A DNA stretch of 64,000 bases from Flaveria trinervia (lineage: Eukaryota; Streptophyta; Magnoliopsida; Asterales; Asteraceae): NCBI GenBank assembly GCA_025506515.1, contig CM046454.1, positions 29,151,539 to 29,215,538 of the forward strand, written 5' to 3'. How positions within the stretch are numbered: position 1 is the first letter of the stretch; each line of letters opens with the position of its first letter. The notes below the pieces were generated by a model. The model was not told the origin of the DNA. It did not search any database and saw only the letters and a program-made list of their open reading frames with translations. Both the position numbers and the translations under genes were made by a program. This document shows, one piece after another, positions 1 through 11,884 of this stretch.

Positions 1-826
1 GAACATAAAACAACATAATATGATAGCCACAAAGGGCTCCCATAACTACCTTCCAGCAGCTCAAAAACCGTGAATGAAAGGGGATGAGAGAAGGTGATGA
101 TGATGTCGAAAATGCAGCCTTGAATCCAAGAAGAGGAGCCCTCAAGCTAGTATACCCCAAGCCTCCTTGCAAACACCTCTTGTTAGGGAGATTCAACACC
201 AAATACACCACAAATTGCTCTCCAAAACCCATTAATCTGCTGCCTTGGCCGTAGCTTTTTGAAGAAAGGGAGAGGATTTTGTTTGTTTTGCATGTAAAGT
301 GAAGTGAGTGTTAGAGAGTCCAACACTCTTTCATAAAGAGTGTGTGTTACCAAGGCAAAAGAAGGAACCCCATTGGCCCATGGGGTGGCTGAAATTTAAT
401 TAAAATTGGCTGTGATTCCCTCTACTTTTATGTCTTGGGGACACATTAAAAGTTCATGGACCCTCTTGGATTTTAATGTATGACAAGTGCAAGAAGCATA
501 CTTATGTTTTATGTACTAATCTTTAATTAAACATTTTAATTAAAGATCACTACATTACATTATCTTATGTTATTTAAACCCTTTTAAATAACAATGTGAT
601 TAATAAAACCCATTAACAAATCATCCTTATGATTTGACCCATTTCACATATAATTGTTTAGAAAACCAATTTTCTAAATGTGGTGTTATTATTTAATTAC
701 ATGATCACATCATCAATTAAATAATCGTTTGTGTTTGCAAAGCTTGTTATTTGGGATACCCGACTTGGATCATAACGTACTAACCACATCAATATTCTAA
801 GTGTCTTGGGCACATAGAATCCAACA
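1..826 (-). repeat. LTR-like dispersed repeat, copy A (left end outside window)
   Basis: Diverged copy of a repeat seen again at 2125-3275 and 4826-5946. Shared landmarks in order are a 'caagctTGTATACCC' stretch, 'AAACACCT..TTGTTAGG', an AT-rich block, 'ATAACGTACTAACCACATCAAT' split by a few changes, and a terminal 'GTCTTGGGCAnnnnnnATCCAACA'. Read on the minus strand it would begin TGTTGGAT, a usual copia LTR start, so I give it minus polarity. No coding sequence is visible. It may instead be a short nonautonomous element. Confidence 0.5.
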
Positions 827-2124
827 GGGATTTCATTGTTATCATTATTGTTGGTGGCCATCTACAAAATATAACAAAGTTCAATTTTAGTAATTTTGAT
901 ATTGTTCATGTTTTAATAATTAAAACCCCTTTTAGGTGTCTTACATAATTTTAAAATCTAGAATCCAACATTACATTTAAATAGTGGCTAGGTGACCGTT
1001 ATCCTATTAATTAAATTAACAAGGTAGTCAACGTTTTGACAATTGCAACCCTTTGCAACTTCTAGGGTATGAGATCGACTTTAAACATCATATGTATTGT
1101 CGGAATGTTTATCCCATCAATACCTTTGTAAACTATATTGTAGGTGATCCATTTAACATGGTTTGCAAGTCAAGTTACCCTACTTTCACACACATGTATG
1201 TTTTCCAACATAAGTGGTTAGGTGACCTTTATCCCACAAATATGGTATCCCCACCTCAAGTCACAAGTTCCCTCAAAATGGTTAGGTGACCTTTATCCCA
1301 TTAAGAGTTTCCAATTGACTCAAGTGTTGTGCAAAAGGATGGTGAGACTTGTTTAAAAAAGAAATTAAAGTTTTCATAATCTTAGTTTAGAAAACTCTAT
1401 GTATCTTATATTTGCATGCTTTCAAATACAAGGTACCCTATGGTTCACTTTTAATAAAACCTCTTTTATTAAAACCATTAATCCTTTTAATAACCTTTTA
1501 TTAACAACTTAATGATAAAAACCATCAAATTTTCAGCTTGTTAAGTTTTTTAATGAGTTTGTAATGCATATCCAAATATCAACCAAACAATCAAACAAGA
1601 AACATCCAAACAAGCATAAACATATAAACATGAGTGCATAACCATAGCCACTAAGTTGACCACACTTGTTTTCCATCACAAGTTTTGTCATAAGGTCTTT
1701 CCTAAGGGTGAAGATGACATATCAAAATGTGTCCATGAACTCCCACTTGAATCCACATCCAAATGCTTCAAGTGTCCATGCCTTTTGTGTCCTTTTTTGA
1801 GTCTTCATCTTGTGCATCTTCTTTTACAAAATTATATCCTAATACAATTTTTCTAATAAAAGAAATGCATCTAATATATTTATTACATAACCAAATGAAT
1901 AAATAAATTACAACCCAAGATACAAAACACAAATTACAACCCTTACAAGGAACAAAACCAACATGACATACAACAATCAACCAAAACCAAACACATAAGG
2001 CCAAGGCTATGTTATGCACCATAAAATGAAACACATTCAACATCCAAGAACAACAAAGAATCCCTTATTCCAGCCCTAAAGTTTCAGCCAACATAAACTA
2101 AAACTTTAAGGTTGTCCAAAGAAC
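827..2124. other. AT-rich spacer between repeat copies A and B
   Basis: No gene supported. The motif GGTTAGGTGACCTTTATCCCA recurs in exact or variant form near 988, 1218 and 1285, which points to decayed repeat sequence. Short open frames on both strands are hydrophobic or low-complexity and have no recognisable domain. On the minus strand just right of copy A (about 860 to 830) there is an ATGGCCACCAACAATAATG-like stretch that could be the start of a lost reading frame. Confidence 0.4.
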
Positions 2125-3275
2125 ATAATCAACCATTTGACATAATTCTTTCAAGGTTTATACTAAAGCATGCAAGATTAAACCTTGAAACATAAGGGAT
2201 TCAAAAACCCACAACAAAACAGCCCCTAATGGGTGGAAAAGGTCCATGAAAACTAACTTTTCAAGACCTTTTGAAGCATACATTCCACATAACCGGCTAT
2301 AGATGCCATTGATGGGTTTTGTCACAAGTAAAACACTTAGTTTAACCATTTAAACTATGAAAACGCAGTGGAATAAAAGAGTTAACTTATGGTTTATAAT
2401 CTGAAAAATCTTGCCATCTTAAACCATCAACAAAACCCAAGAATGAGGATCGAAATTTATATGAAATAGTATGCTATCAAACCATAAAATGACAACCATA
2501 GAGTGATCATAGAAACAACCTTTCTTGAACGAATATTGTAGATCAAAAGGTGAAGAAGATGATGTTCTTGAGTAGATAGCCTTCAAAGGAGAAAACCTCA
2601 AGCTTGTATACCCACATGCCTAAACAAACACCTAATCTTGTTAGGTAGAAGAACACTAAGTTGTACTCCCTTTTGAACAACCCAAATCAGCCAAGAAAAT
2701 CTTGAAGAGCTGCCAACAAAACCGATTTTTCAGCCCTTTCTTTCCTTTCTTTTGAACGAAATTGATTGTTCTTTTGGAGAGGTTATGCTTTGTGTGTGTG
2801 AGAGAAAGGTGCGTTAGATGGTTGAGTAAAAGAGTGAGTTAAGTCTTGCAAATAACAAGACAAAAAGCAAGCTGCCAACAGCCATATGGGCGGCTGAAAT
2901 CTACAACCCAAAATGGGTTTCCCTCTCATTTGTAAGTTTTATAAAATACTCTTTCAACCATAAGATTTTATAAAATTAAAAGCCCTTTTAATTTTATAAC
3001 CATAACACACTTTTATTTGTTATTATTTAACCAACTTAAATAATGAAACAAATAATATCTCATGAACTAACTATCCATATAATCTTGTTCTACCACAAAG
3101 CAATGTTTTAGAAAACTCATTTTCTAAATTGGAGTTAATGTTTATTTGTATGATCTCATCAACAAACAAACATTTATTGGTGTTTGTTAGCTTGTTATTG
3201 GATATGACATGGCTTGGATCATAACGTACTAACCACATCAATCTTGTATGTGTCTTGGGCATATGAGGTCCAACA
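2125..3275 (-). repeat. LTR-like dispersed repeat, copy B
   Basis: Second copy of the A/B/C repeat. Its right edge reads GGTCCAACA at 3267-3275, so on the minus strand it starts TGTTGGACC. It shares with copy C a left-hand block (AATCAACCATTTGA, CAAGGTTTATACTAAA) that is not obvious in A. It abuts the truncated end of the minus-strand copia remnant E6, suggesting insertion into or recombination with that element. No reading frame of note. Confidence 0.55.
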
Positions 3276-3349
3276 CTTGTCTCTTGGAATGGGCTTCCTT
3301 GAGTGTAGTTCTCCCTTGGTGTCTCAGTGAAGGTGATGAAAGGACCCTT

Positions 3350-3903
3350 TCATGAGTTTTCAGGGTAGCATATGAGATGATGTTGGGGCTCTATGCTATC
3401 TTTTTCAACCACATGAAAGGCTGAACCCATTTGATTATTAGAGTTGGCAGATGAACCTTGCATGTTCATCTCCATCTGGTAGCCACTGAGAATCCTATAT
3501 AACTCTGTCAGAGTCAGGGTTTTGAGGTTCTTAGTTCTCTTGATCACCACATAGTAGTGTGTCCACTGTCTAGGAAATGAGAACACGAACTCCCACAGCT
3601 GCTTAGCTATATTGAATTTCTTGAAACCTTTGTATACAGAATTTGGAAAGCAGTCTGAAGGGCTGTCATGGCCTTCCAGTCAATCTCTACTCTCTTTCTG
3701 TCTTCATCTGAGTAGTGAGCCACATCCTTGGGGATCATACCAACACCAGTAGCAGAAGGGGTGAATGGTATGTAAGGTCCATTCTCAACAAACTCCCACA
3801 TTCTTGAGTCTAGAGACCTGATGAAACCTTCCATTCTTAGGCACCAGGTATCTAAGTCTTCAAGAGTGATTAGTGGGGATTTGTTCATGGTTCCAGTTTC
3901 CAT
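3350..3903 (-). pseudogene. E6 gag fragment (copia, UBN2/DUF4219 type)
   Basis: Two overlapping minus-strand frames, 3903-3607 (98 codons) and 3586-3350 (78 codons), read as one broken gag N-terminus. The first contains the typical plant copia gag pattern of an aromatic residue then ME..I.SLDSRMWE..ENG..IP, followed by YSDEDRKRVEIDWKA. The second carries a KRTKNLKTLTLTEL stretch, equivalent to the region before the zinc knuckle. No CCHC knuckle remains. The start at 3903 (METG) follows the PBS by about 95 nt. Gag would form the capsid of the virus-like particle; this copy cannot. Confidence 0.75.
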
Positions 3904-4011
3904 ATCAGTTTTGGAAATGGCTGCCCTTTGAAAAGTTGAGTATTTGTGTGTGTGATGGATCTTAAGATGGTGAGATCTTATATCAAGAGCCTAGAATACT
4001 CTAATACCAAA

Positions 4012-4802
4012 TGCATGACTATTGAAGGGTGGTCACTTACAACACAACAACACAAAGAGGAGAGTAACTTAACTTAATCAATCAGTGAACTAGATTAACC
4101 ACAAGTAAAGACACTAAAAACACAAGTAACTAAGAGATAGAACAAAAGAGCAAGATACACAAGGAGATGGTTTTCAATATTGCAGTATATTGCTTTCTAA
4201 ATATTATATTACAAGTGTTACAAAGAATAAAGGAAAGTTACAAGAACATGAGATACTTATACTACATCCTACAGCCGACCATACTTTGAAAGCCAGCTGG
4301 ATACAATTAACTAGACATAACACAAAATCAATTGTAAAGTCAAAAAGGCAGATTGTGTTTTTGACTTTGTGACTATGACATGGCATAACTCTCATCCTTA
4401 TTTATTACAAAAAGAATAAAGTACATGAAGTAGAAAGTTACAGACTCAAGACCTCAATGTATAGTTACCAAAAGCATGGACCTTTTCACCAACTCATGTA
4501 AGTTGGTGACTTTACAGAGTTACAGTGGAAAAGGGGTTCAGCTTTATGGAAAAGTACATCAGATAAAGCATGTTGTGAAAAGTCTTTGGAAGAAATCTGT
4601 CTTCAAGAGTGGAGCTTTGGAAGACTTCGTCTCTGAAGCTTCGGAAAACTTCATCTTTGGATTCGGAAGGTATTGGTCTTGGCTTCGGAAGATTGCACAC
4701 TTAGAATATTTATGTTGCTTGTGTGAAACTTCTAAAGCATTCTTCTTCGGTACTTGTGCAGCATGCATGCAGATAGACTTTGAGTGTTTGGTTGCTTCAA
4801 CA
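4012..4802 (-). repeat. E6 5' LTR
   Basis: On the minus strand the sequence begins TGTTGAAGCAACC at 4802 and ends ..CATGCA at 4012, with TT and then the primer-binding site directly after. TG..CA ends and PBS spacing fit a copia LTR. The open frames crossing this segment on both strands have no domain and are treated as chance. Confidence 0.65.
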
Positions 4803-4825
4803 TTTCATATAATTTCCACAAATAC

Positions 4826-5946
4826 AATCAACCATTTGATGTTATCTCTCAAGGTTTATACTAAAACATGTAAGATAAAACCTTGAAACATAAGGGATTC
4901 AATCATCCATAACAAAAGAACCCCTAATGGGTTGAAAAAGTCCATAAAAACTAACTTTTTGAAGAACTTTTGAAGCAAGTATTCCACATAACCAGCTCAA
5001 GATGCCATTGATGGGTTTTGTAAAATGTTTATCAAAGCAAGTTTAACCACTTAAACTTTAAAAACATAGCGGATATAAGTGGTTAAAAGGTTTTTTGTAA
5101 TCTGAAATTTTGAACCATATTACCCAAAACAAAATCCATAAACAAAGGATCATATATATATGTGAAATTAAGTGTTATCAAAATGAAAAGAACAACCATA
5201 GGGTGTTCTTGAAACTACCTTTCAAGAACAAGATGTTGTAGTAAGGATGAGAAGAATAAGATGATGCTTCTTGAATGTATAGCCTCCAAAATAGAAGTCC
5301 TCAAGCTTGTATACCCACAAGCCTTAGCAAACACCTAACTTGTTAGGTAGTAGAACACCAAGACCCAACTCCTTCTTGTGAACCCGAAAATCAGCCAAGA
5401 GATTCTTCATGTTTAGCCAAAAATCCGAAATTTAGGCTTGTGGAGAGACTTTCTTTGCAATGTGTGTGTGTAAGAGTGTGTGTGTGTTAGGTTGAGTGCT
5501 AGAAGAATTAAAGTCTTGCATTAACCAAGACATGCACTCCCAAGGATTGGACCACCCTAGGCGGCCGAAAATCCCATTCATATGGTTTCCCCCCATTTTG
5601 ATTTTTATAAAAAACTTACACATTCAACCCATAAGTTTATAAAATTAAAACCTCTTTTAATTTTATAGCATTAACACACACTTTTATTTGTTATTATTTA
5701 ACTCGCTTAAATATTGAAAGAAATAATTTCTCATGAACAAATTATCCATATAATGTTGTCCTATTACAAAAGCAACTTTTTAGAAAACCCATTTTCTAAA
5801 TTGGTGTCAATATTTATTTGTTTGATCTCATCAACAAATAAATATTTATTGGTGTTTGTTTAGCTTGTTATTGGGTATGACCCGACTTGTATCATAACGT
5901 ACCAACCACATCAATCTTGTATGTGTCTTGGCATACAAGATCCAAA
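4826..5946 (-). repeat. LTR-like dispersed repeat, copy C
   Basis: Third copy of the A/B/C repeat, closest to B. It has CAAGCTTGTATACCCACAAGCC near 5302 and ATAACGTACCAACCACATCAAT near 5895, and ends GTCTTGGCATACAAGATCCAAA. It begins right after the E6 LTR edge and ends where the gypsy element starts. No coding sequence. Confidence 0.55.
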
Positions 5947-6226
5947 TGGGATAGAAGAGGAAGAGATGCCAGTCCGAGTAGCTACGTGCCATCAGGTATT
6001 TTCTTAATGTTAACCGGTATTACGTGCACATGTTATGTGGCTTATGTGCCTTTAGTAGATTTAGATACTGATGTAGTCAGGATAGGAAATGCTTGGGGTA
6101 TGAAGAGTAAAGTAAGTGGCTAATCACAACTGGCCACTACAATTAGGGACTTACTATACTTGACATAAAGTATGCTATTACCTTGAATGACCGTGTTGGT
6201 GTTTGAATCTTATAACGTGTTAGAAG

Positions 6227-7470
6227 ATGGCTGGAGGTAGATCTTCTAATGCTTCTCGTGGTGGACGTCGTGGTGGACGTGGTATTAAACCACGAGTCAC
6301 GAGAGGAAGGCCTAGGGCTGAAGAGGTGGCTCATGAAGAGTCTGAGACCCCTCATCCAGAGGGTGGAGATGAAAGTGCTAACTTGAGAGCCTTAGTGAAG
6401 GAGGCTATCATGGAGGAGGTGCACTAGGTCATACAGACGATCCTACCGTCTGTGGTGACCGAGGTAATCAAGGCTATAAGGGAAGGAGAAAGGAAGGAAA
6501 GGAGTAGGCCTACGGGTGAAAGAGGACTGCCCGAGACTGAGACAGTTGTCTCTACTGATGAAGAGGAAGAGGACAAGGAAGAGCCTATGCATGAGGTAGC
6601 CCGAGTCTGTAACTATGGGGCATTTATGAGATGCAAGCCCCCGACTTTTGATGGAAATTGCACTGCTGCTGCTACTCAACAGTGGGTGAGAGAGATGGAG
6701 GCTATACTTGATATCAGTGACTGTCGAGAGGACCAAAAGGTGAAGTTTGCTGGCTACTCGTTTGTGGACTCGACTCTATGTTGGTGGGACAATATGTCCA
6801 ACCCGAGGGTAGTGGGCGATTGGAAGAATGAGGTGGTCAGATTTAAAGAAATTGGTGATTGAGGAGTTCTGTCCTCACTGAGAAATGGATAAAGTGGAAA
6901 GGGAGCACCTGCAGTTGGAGGCGGGAACCATGACACATCAGCAATATACCCTCAAGTTCAACGAGATGGCACGGCTGGTGCTGGATCAGGTGACACCTCT
7001 GTCGCAAAAGATCAAAGGTATATTCAAGGCTTGCAGGCAGACATTCGCAGGCACCTGATCGCCGCCCGGCCGAGTACGTTTAGGTCGGCAGTTGATTTGA
7101 CAGGAAGGTTGTATGCCGAGTGAGAGGTGGTAGTGGCTGAGGTGAGCAAGAAGGGTGGTGATGACCGAAGCTGGAATGGGAAACGGTTTGGGCGTGGCGT
7201 AGCCACTCCAAACAATAAGGTGCCAAAGGTGGGTGACCAGCATGTGGCCACATCTAGTGCAGCATCGAAGAGATGTGGTAAATGCAGGAACAAGCATTCG
7301 GGAGAATGCAAATGGGTGTCAAACATCTGCTTCAAGTATGGGAATCCTGGTCATATGACGAGAGATTATGGGGTTATAAGGTGTTACAACTGTGCAGAAA
7401 ATGGCCACTTGAGTAGGGACTGCAAGAAGCCAAGGGCGGAGAGTTCCGGGGTAGGGAAAAAGATTGGAAT
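6227..7470 (+). pseudogene. Gypsy gag with two zinc knuckles (broken)
   Basis: Starts at ATG 6227 with an Arg/Gly-rich N-terminus (MAGGRSSNASRGGRRGGRG). The stop at 6425 and frame break near 6862 interrupt the capsid region, where the retrotransposon gag pattern F.G.....A..W...ME.I.......D.QKV..A.Y...D....WW is readable at 6650-6790. It resumes with a tandem CCHC region at about 7328-7425: the first knuckle has Tyr in place of the second and last Cys (CFKYGNPGHMTRDY), the second is intact (CYNCAENGHLSRDC). Nucleocapsid binding of RNA would be weakened. It runs in frame into protease. Confidence 0.8.
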
Positions 7471-9323
7471 TGAAGGGCAGAAGGCAAGCACCGGAGCTTT
7501 CATGATGACTCGAGAGGAGACTAGGACGGACCTGGATGTGGTATCAGGTACGTTTCTGGTAAACCAAACTCTTTCATATGTGTTATTTGATTCCGGTGCT
7601 AGTAGAAGTTTCATTTATGCTACCTTTTGTGCTAAGTTTCCCATTAGGAGTAGAAGTATTGATGAGCCCTTCGATGTAGAAACTGTCATAGGCAAATCTA
7701 CCAGGATTTCTGAGATGATAAAAGGTTATGACATAAAACTAGAAGGTCATAAGTTTCCTGTTAGACCATTCATTATGACCTTAGGTGGTTTCGATGTAGT
7801 TCTTGGAATGGTTTGGTTAGCAGATTACGAGGTGAACATTGTGTGTCGCAAAAAGACGGTTAGATTGACAGCGCCTGACGGGACTTCGATGACGATTTAC
7901 AGTGATCGAGTCATGATGATTCTGAAAGTGATATCGATGGCAGTGGCAGGGAAGTGTATGAGGCATGGATGTAGTGCCTACTTGGCCTACGTGATGGATG
8001 TGGATACGCCAACACCACAACTGTCTGATGTACTAGTTATGTGTGACTTCCTAGACGTGTTCCCAGAAGATTTATCAGGTGTGCCATCGGACCGTGAGAT
8101 TAAGTTTCAGATCGACTTGATACCTGGTGCCCAGCTTATAGCTAAGGCACCGTATCGGTTGGCTCCGACCGAGATAAAGGAAGTTATGGAGCAACTACAA
8201 GAGTTGCTTGATAAGGGGTACATTCGATCGAATATCTCTCCTTGGGGTGCTCCGGTCTTATTCATGAAGAAGAAGGACGGTGGTATGAGGATGTGTATTG
8301 ACTACCGGGAGCTGAACAAGTTGACGGTGAAGAATCGGTATCCATTGCCGAGGATCGATGACCTGTTTGATCAGCTCCAAGGTGGCAGTTGGTTCTCGAG
8401 GATAGATCGTTGATCTGGCTACCATCAGCTAAAGGTTAATGAGCAAGATATTCCTAAAACAACTTTCCGCACGCGTTATGGACACTACGAGCTTGTCGTT
8501 ATTTCTTTTGGTTTGACCAACACACCAGCTGCTTTTATGGACTTGATGAATTAAGTGTGTCGGCTGATGTTGGATAAATTAGTGATTGTGTTTATCGACA
8601 ATATCTTGATTTATTCAAAGAGTGAGGAGGAGCATGCCGGTCACATTCGAGAGGTGTTGGAGACATTGAGAAGGGAGAAGTTGTATGCCAAGTTCTCCAA
8701 GTGTGCATTCTGGTTGTGCGAGGTTTAGTTCTTGGGTCCATGGTGAATCCCAAAGGGATTATGGTAGACCCGGCAAAGGTTGAGGCGGTGATGCTATGGA
8801 AGCCTCCAAAGATGCCATCCGAGATTCGTAGTTTCTTGGGTTTGGCGGGCTATTACAGAAGATTCATTCAAGACTTCTCTAAGATAGCTTCTATGTGTTT
8901 GAGGAGTTAAAGGCAAAGTTGACTCAAGCTCTTGTCTTGTCGTTACCCGATGGAAGCGAAGATTTGGTGGTTTATTCAAATGCTTCTTACTTGGGGTTGG
9001 GGTGTGTCTTGATGCAGCGAGGAAAAGTTATAGCCTACGCATCCCGACAGTTGAAAGTTCCTAAGGTTAGTTATCCTACTCATGCTTTGGAGCTAGCAGA
9101 TGTGGTCTTCGCGTTAAAGATTTGGAGGCACTACCTGTATGGGACGAAGTGCACCATATTCACTAACCACAAGAGCTTGAAGTACTTCTTTGAGCATAAG
9201 GACTTGAACATGAGGCAAAGGAGATGGTTGGAGCTTATAAAGGATTGTGATTATGAGATCCATTACCTTCGGGGCAAGGCCAACGTGGTGACAGATGCTC
9301 CTAGCCAAAAGGAGAGACCCTAG
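7471..9323 (+). pseudogene. Gypsy protease, reverse transcriptase and RNase H (inactive)
   Basis: Protease active site DSGAS lies at about 7590. RT begins near 8130 with YRLAPTE, continues through KKKDGGMRMCIDYRELN, breaks at a TGA at 8411-8413, and carries FIDNILIYS near 8591, where the family has FVDD or FIDD: the second catalytic Asp is Asn. RNase H follows (8895-9323) with YSNAS near 8972, again Asn for the first catalytic Asp, then a TNHKSLKY motif and a C-terminal LRGKANVV..A.S stretch. Several further stops and frame shifts occur at 8552, 8727 and 8909. Both polymerase and RNase H would be dead even if the frames were open. Confidence 0.85.
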
Positions 9324-10060
9324 CCGATTCGGGTAAAGGCTTACCAATTGATGATGACCTCCGATGTCATGAACCAGGTTAAAAAGTTTGAAGATGAGGC
9401 ATTAAAGGAAGATCATCTTAACTATGAAAGGATGAGAGGTCTAGTCGTGGAGCTGGGTGAAACACTCTTGGTGTTAGGACCTGATTCGGACGAATGTGGA
9501 TTCCTCGTTTTGGGGATCTACGTGGTATGATTATGGATGTAGCTCATAAGACTCGATAATCCATTTATCACGGTGCTACAAAGATGTATCAAGACATAAA
9601 GAAAGATTATTAGTGGTCGGGTATGGAATGCAACGTAGTGGGGTACATGAGTAAGTGCCATACTTGCTTGCAGGTGAAGGCGGAGCATTAGAAGCCATAC
9701 GGGAAGATCCGACCTTTGGACACACCCGAGTGGAAGTGGGAGCATATCACCATGGACTTTATTACCAAGTTTCCGCATACCGTGAAAGGGTATGATGCCA
9801 TATGGGTGATAGTTGATCGTTTGACGAAGAGTGCTCACTTCCTACCGATCCGCGAGACGTATTCTTCTGAAAGATTAGCGGATCTATTCATCCAGGCGAT
9901 TGTGACTCGTCATGGTATGCCGGTGTCTATTGTGTCTGATCGTGACACCCGATTACATCTAAATTTTGGAAGAAATTCCATGATGCGATGGGGATAAGGT
10001 TGTTGCTCCCTGAAAAGATCATACAGGCCAATTCAATGGGCGAGTTGATGGTTGTTCTAC
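9324..10060 (+). pseudogene. Gypsy integrase fragment
   Basis: The HHCC zinc-binding region is readable at about 9545-9690 (H..G..KMYQDIK, then CHTCLQVKAEH), interrupted by TAG codons. The core domain begins near 9716 with WKWEHITMDFI (first catalytic Asp) and includes DRLTKSAHFLPI and VSIVSDRDTR (second Asp). After 9997 the frame is lost and only a weak trace of the downstream YHPQTDGQ region is seen before homology ends near 10060, so the catalytic Glu and the C-terminal domain are missing. Confidence 0.8.
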
Positions 10061-11538
10061 TGGATTCCCACAGGTCCAAGAACTAATGCGGATGAAGATC
10101 CTGCAGCAGTAGAAGTATTGGCTTACTACATTTGTCAATGCGGAAGGCAAAGAACAAATGCTAACAAGTATTTGTTCTTCCACATTAACAAAGGCGGAAG
10201 ACAAAAAGTAATGCGGACAAGATTTTGTTCATCCGCATTTGCCAATGCGGATGACTGGACAAGAATGCACATAAGTATTTGTTCATCCACATTAACCAAT
10301 GCGGATGACCAACATACTAATGCAGATGATTAAGTGAAGAAATGTTGATCAAGTCCATCTTGTCTGCCCATAAATAGAATAGAAAACCTCGTACATGACA
10401 CGACCGTTGATAGATAATTAGAATATATTTTGTCATTTACTCTCAAGGTGTATCATTACTGTTTCATGCTGAAACCCTAGCATTTAGTGTAATCATCAAC
10501 TTATCCAATACAAAAAGCATATATGCATATTTCATCTGCATTGAATGTTTTTTGATTATCTGTTTCTACCTTTCAAAGTAAAAGAATCCCAATGTGGATC
10601 ATCATGAAAAGGATCAAAGTATCAAGGATCACATAGTGCATTGTATAAGGATGGTTAATGCCAATGTGGATCATCATGAAAAGGATCAAAGTAAAAGAAT
10701 CCCAATAAGGACCAATGAAAATGAGTTCTCATAACTTAAGTAACCTGGTAAGAAAAGTTATGAAAAAGTTCTACCATGCATTTTATAAGGATGGTTGATC
10801 ATTCCATGCTTGTGTGTGTGAGGTACATATTGAATAATTAAATCAACCAAAAACATGATAAATATCATTTGCATCAAAATATCAACCTGGTATGAGTTTA
10901 AGAGGACAAACCTACCTTCAATCATCAAGTTCATAAACATGTCCATTTTATCATAAAGGATGCACATGTGTAATGTAAGATTGATATGATCCCAACAAAA
11001 GATATACTTCTCTTCATTATTAATAATTAATGTACATAATAGTCAAACAGTTTTTAAATCATTAAAGTTTCTATCCAGATGTGGATATAAACTTTAAAGG
11101 CAGTAATTTAAAATTTTTGATTAAATCTATATAGATTTTTACTACCTTAAATTACTTTCTTAAAAGTTAATAACAAAAGAAAAAGAAAATGCATGTGTTG
11201 ATGCAGAAGTTATACTATAGTATCTCAGCCTATACAGACTCTTAGAAGCATGAAAAGTCCAAGATCAGTCAAACAATAGGAAACTTGTATCACTTCTAAC
11301 ATACAAGTCAATCCAAGCAAGAATTGACAACCTCAACAGTCAACAACTTCATAAGAAAAATCAATCAATGACATCTCTTCATAACATGAAAAACCAAAAC
11401 AGACTCATTAGCTTATGATTAAGTTCAATAGTTAATACAGGTAAGTGCATTGGTTAATGTGGGTGAAGGTAATCCATGCTTATAACCAATGCGGGTAGCT
11501 TTTTATTTCCAAGTGAAACTAGTGCAGACAAAGAGTGT
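10061..11538. other. Noncoding segment with AATGCGGATGA motif array
   Basis: No gene supported. From 10083 to 10330 a motif near AATGCGGATGA recurs in both orientations (10085, 10136, 10211, 10230 inverted, 10243, 10280 inverted, 10297, 10318), and a looser set appears at 11445-11500. This resembles the motif-rich LTRs of the neighbouring copia families but with a different motif, so it may be LTR or spacer of a third, truncated element. A CATAAATAG stretch at 10370 could be a TATA box. The phrase GGATCATCATGAAAAGGATCAAAGTA is repeated at about 10597 and 10668 (written here only as a pointer). Confidence 0.45.
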
Positions 11539-11643
11539 TGTTGGACCAAAAGAACCAATGAGCCTGATCAGAAAAACCTCTAAGTCCACAAACATGACAA
11601 CTGCTGAAGAAGATCCCAACAGCTGAAGACATCAGCTGATTAG

Positions 11644-11751
11644 AAAGTCTGAAAGTAAAGTACTGAAGACAAAGTCTGAAAGTAAAGTACTGAAGACAAA
11701 GTCTAAAAGTAAAGTACTGAAGACAAAGTCTGAAAGTAAAGTACTGAAGAC
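11644..11751 (+). repeat. 27-bp tandem repeat in E1 LTR, four units
   Basis: Four nearly identical units starting AAAGTCTGAAAGTAAAG and ending TACTGAAGAC at 11644, 11671, 11698 and 11725; the third differs by one base. Degenerate further units run to about 11830. Each unit carries two CTGAA motifs, the same motif that makes up the 28-bp tandem in the E2 LTR. Confidence 0.9.
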
Positions 11752-11849
11752 AAGTCTGAAGCTATCAGCTGAAGACAAAGTCTAAAAGTAAAAGTCTGAA
11801 GAACAAACACTGAAGACAAAGACTAAAGACGAAAGTGATCAGTAGTTGT

Positions 11850-11884
11850 CACAACAGCTGAAGTTATTAACTTCAGTAGTTGTG
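11850..11884. promoter_or_regulatory. 35-bp U3 inverted repeat, E1
   Basis: Arms CACAACAGCTGAAGTTA and TAACTTCAGTAGTTGTG pair with two mismatches and almost no loop. The same structure at the same place in the LTR is found in E2 (25241-25275) and in all three E3 LTRs. Preservation despite changes in surrounding repeats suggests a function, perhaps a binding site for a dimeric protein. Confidence 0.7.

Larger units (their letters stand above)
3276..4802 (-). mobile_element. E6: truncated Ty1/copia remnant (5' LTR, PBS and partial gag)
   Basis: On the minus strand the order is a ~791-bp LTR (4802 to 4012), a degenerate primer-binding site reading TGGTATTAGAG (plus 3999-4009), a short leader, then gag from 3903. 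Coding sequence stops near 3350 and the element is cut by repeat copy B at 3275, so all of pol and the 3' LTR are missing. The gag differs clearly from the other copia families in the window. Confidence 0.75.
5947..10060 (+). mobile_element. Ty3/gypsy element, LTR-less and decayed
   Basis: Gene order gag, protease, RT, RNase H, integrase identifies Ty3/gypsy, since integrase lies last. Both ends are lost: no LTR is seen before 6227 and integrase stops around 10060 where an unrelated AATGCGGATGA-rich sequence begins. Sequence style (QVKAEH linker, IVDRLTKSAHFLPI) matches plant chromovirus-type elements, but the C-terminal chromodomain region is absent so the clade cannot be confirmed. Several damaging changes are C-to-T or G-to-A transitions. 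Confidence 0.85.

Noticed and set aside
1768..2043. 91-codon hydrophobic frame on the minus strand
   Set aside because: AT-rich spacer sequence; hydrophobicity follows from base composition.
4476..4886. 136-codon frame on the plus strand
   Set aside because: It runs antisense through the E6 LTR and out of it; no domain.
6443..7335. Minus-strand frames opposite the gypsy gag
   Set aside because: Shadows of the coding strand, which carries clear gag and zinc-knuckle motifs.
10052..10333. 93-codon frame in the AATGCGGATGA region
   Set aside because: It is a translation of the short motif repeats; no conserved domain and no retroelement similarity.
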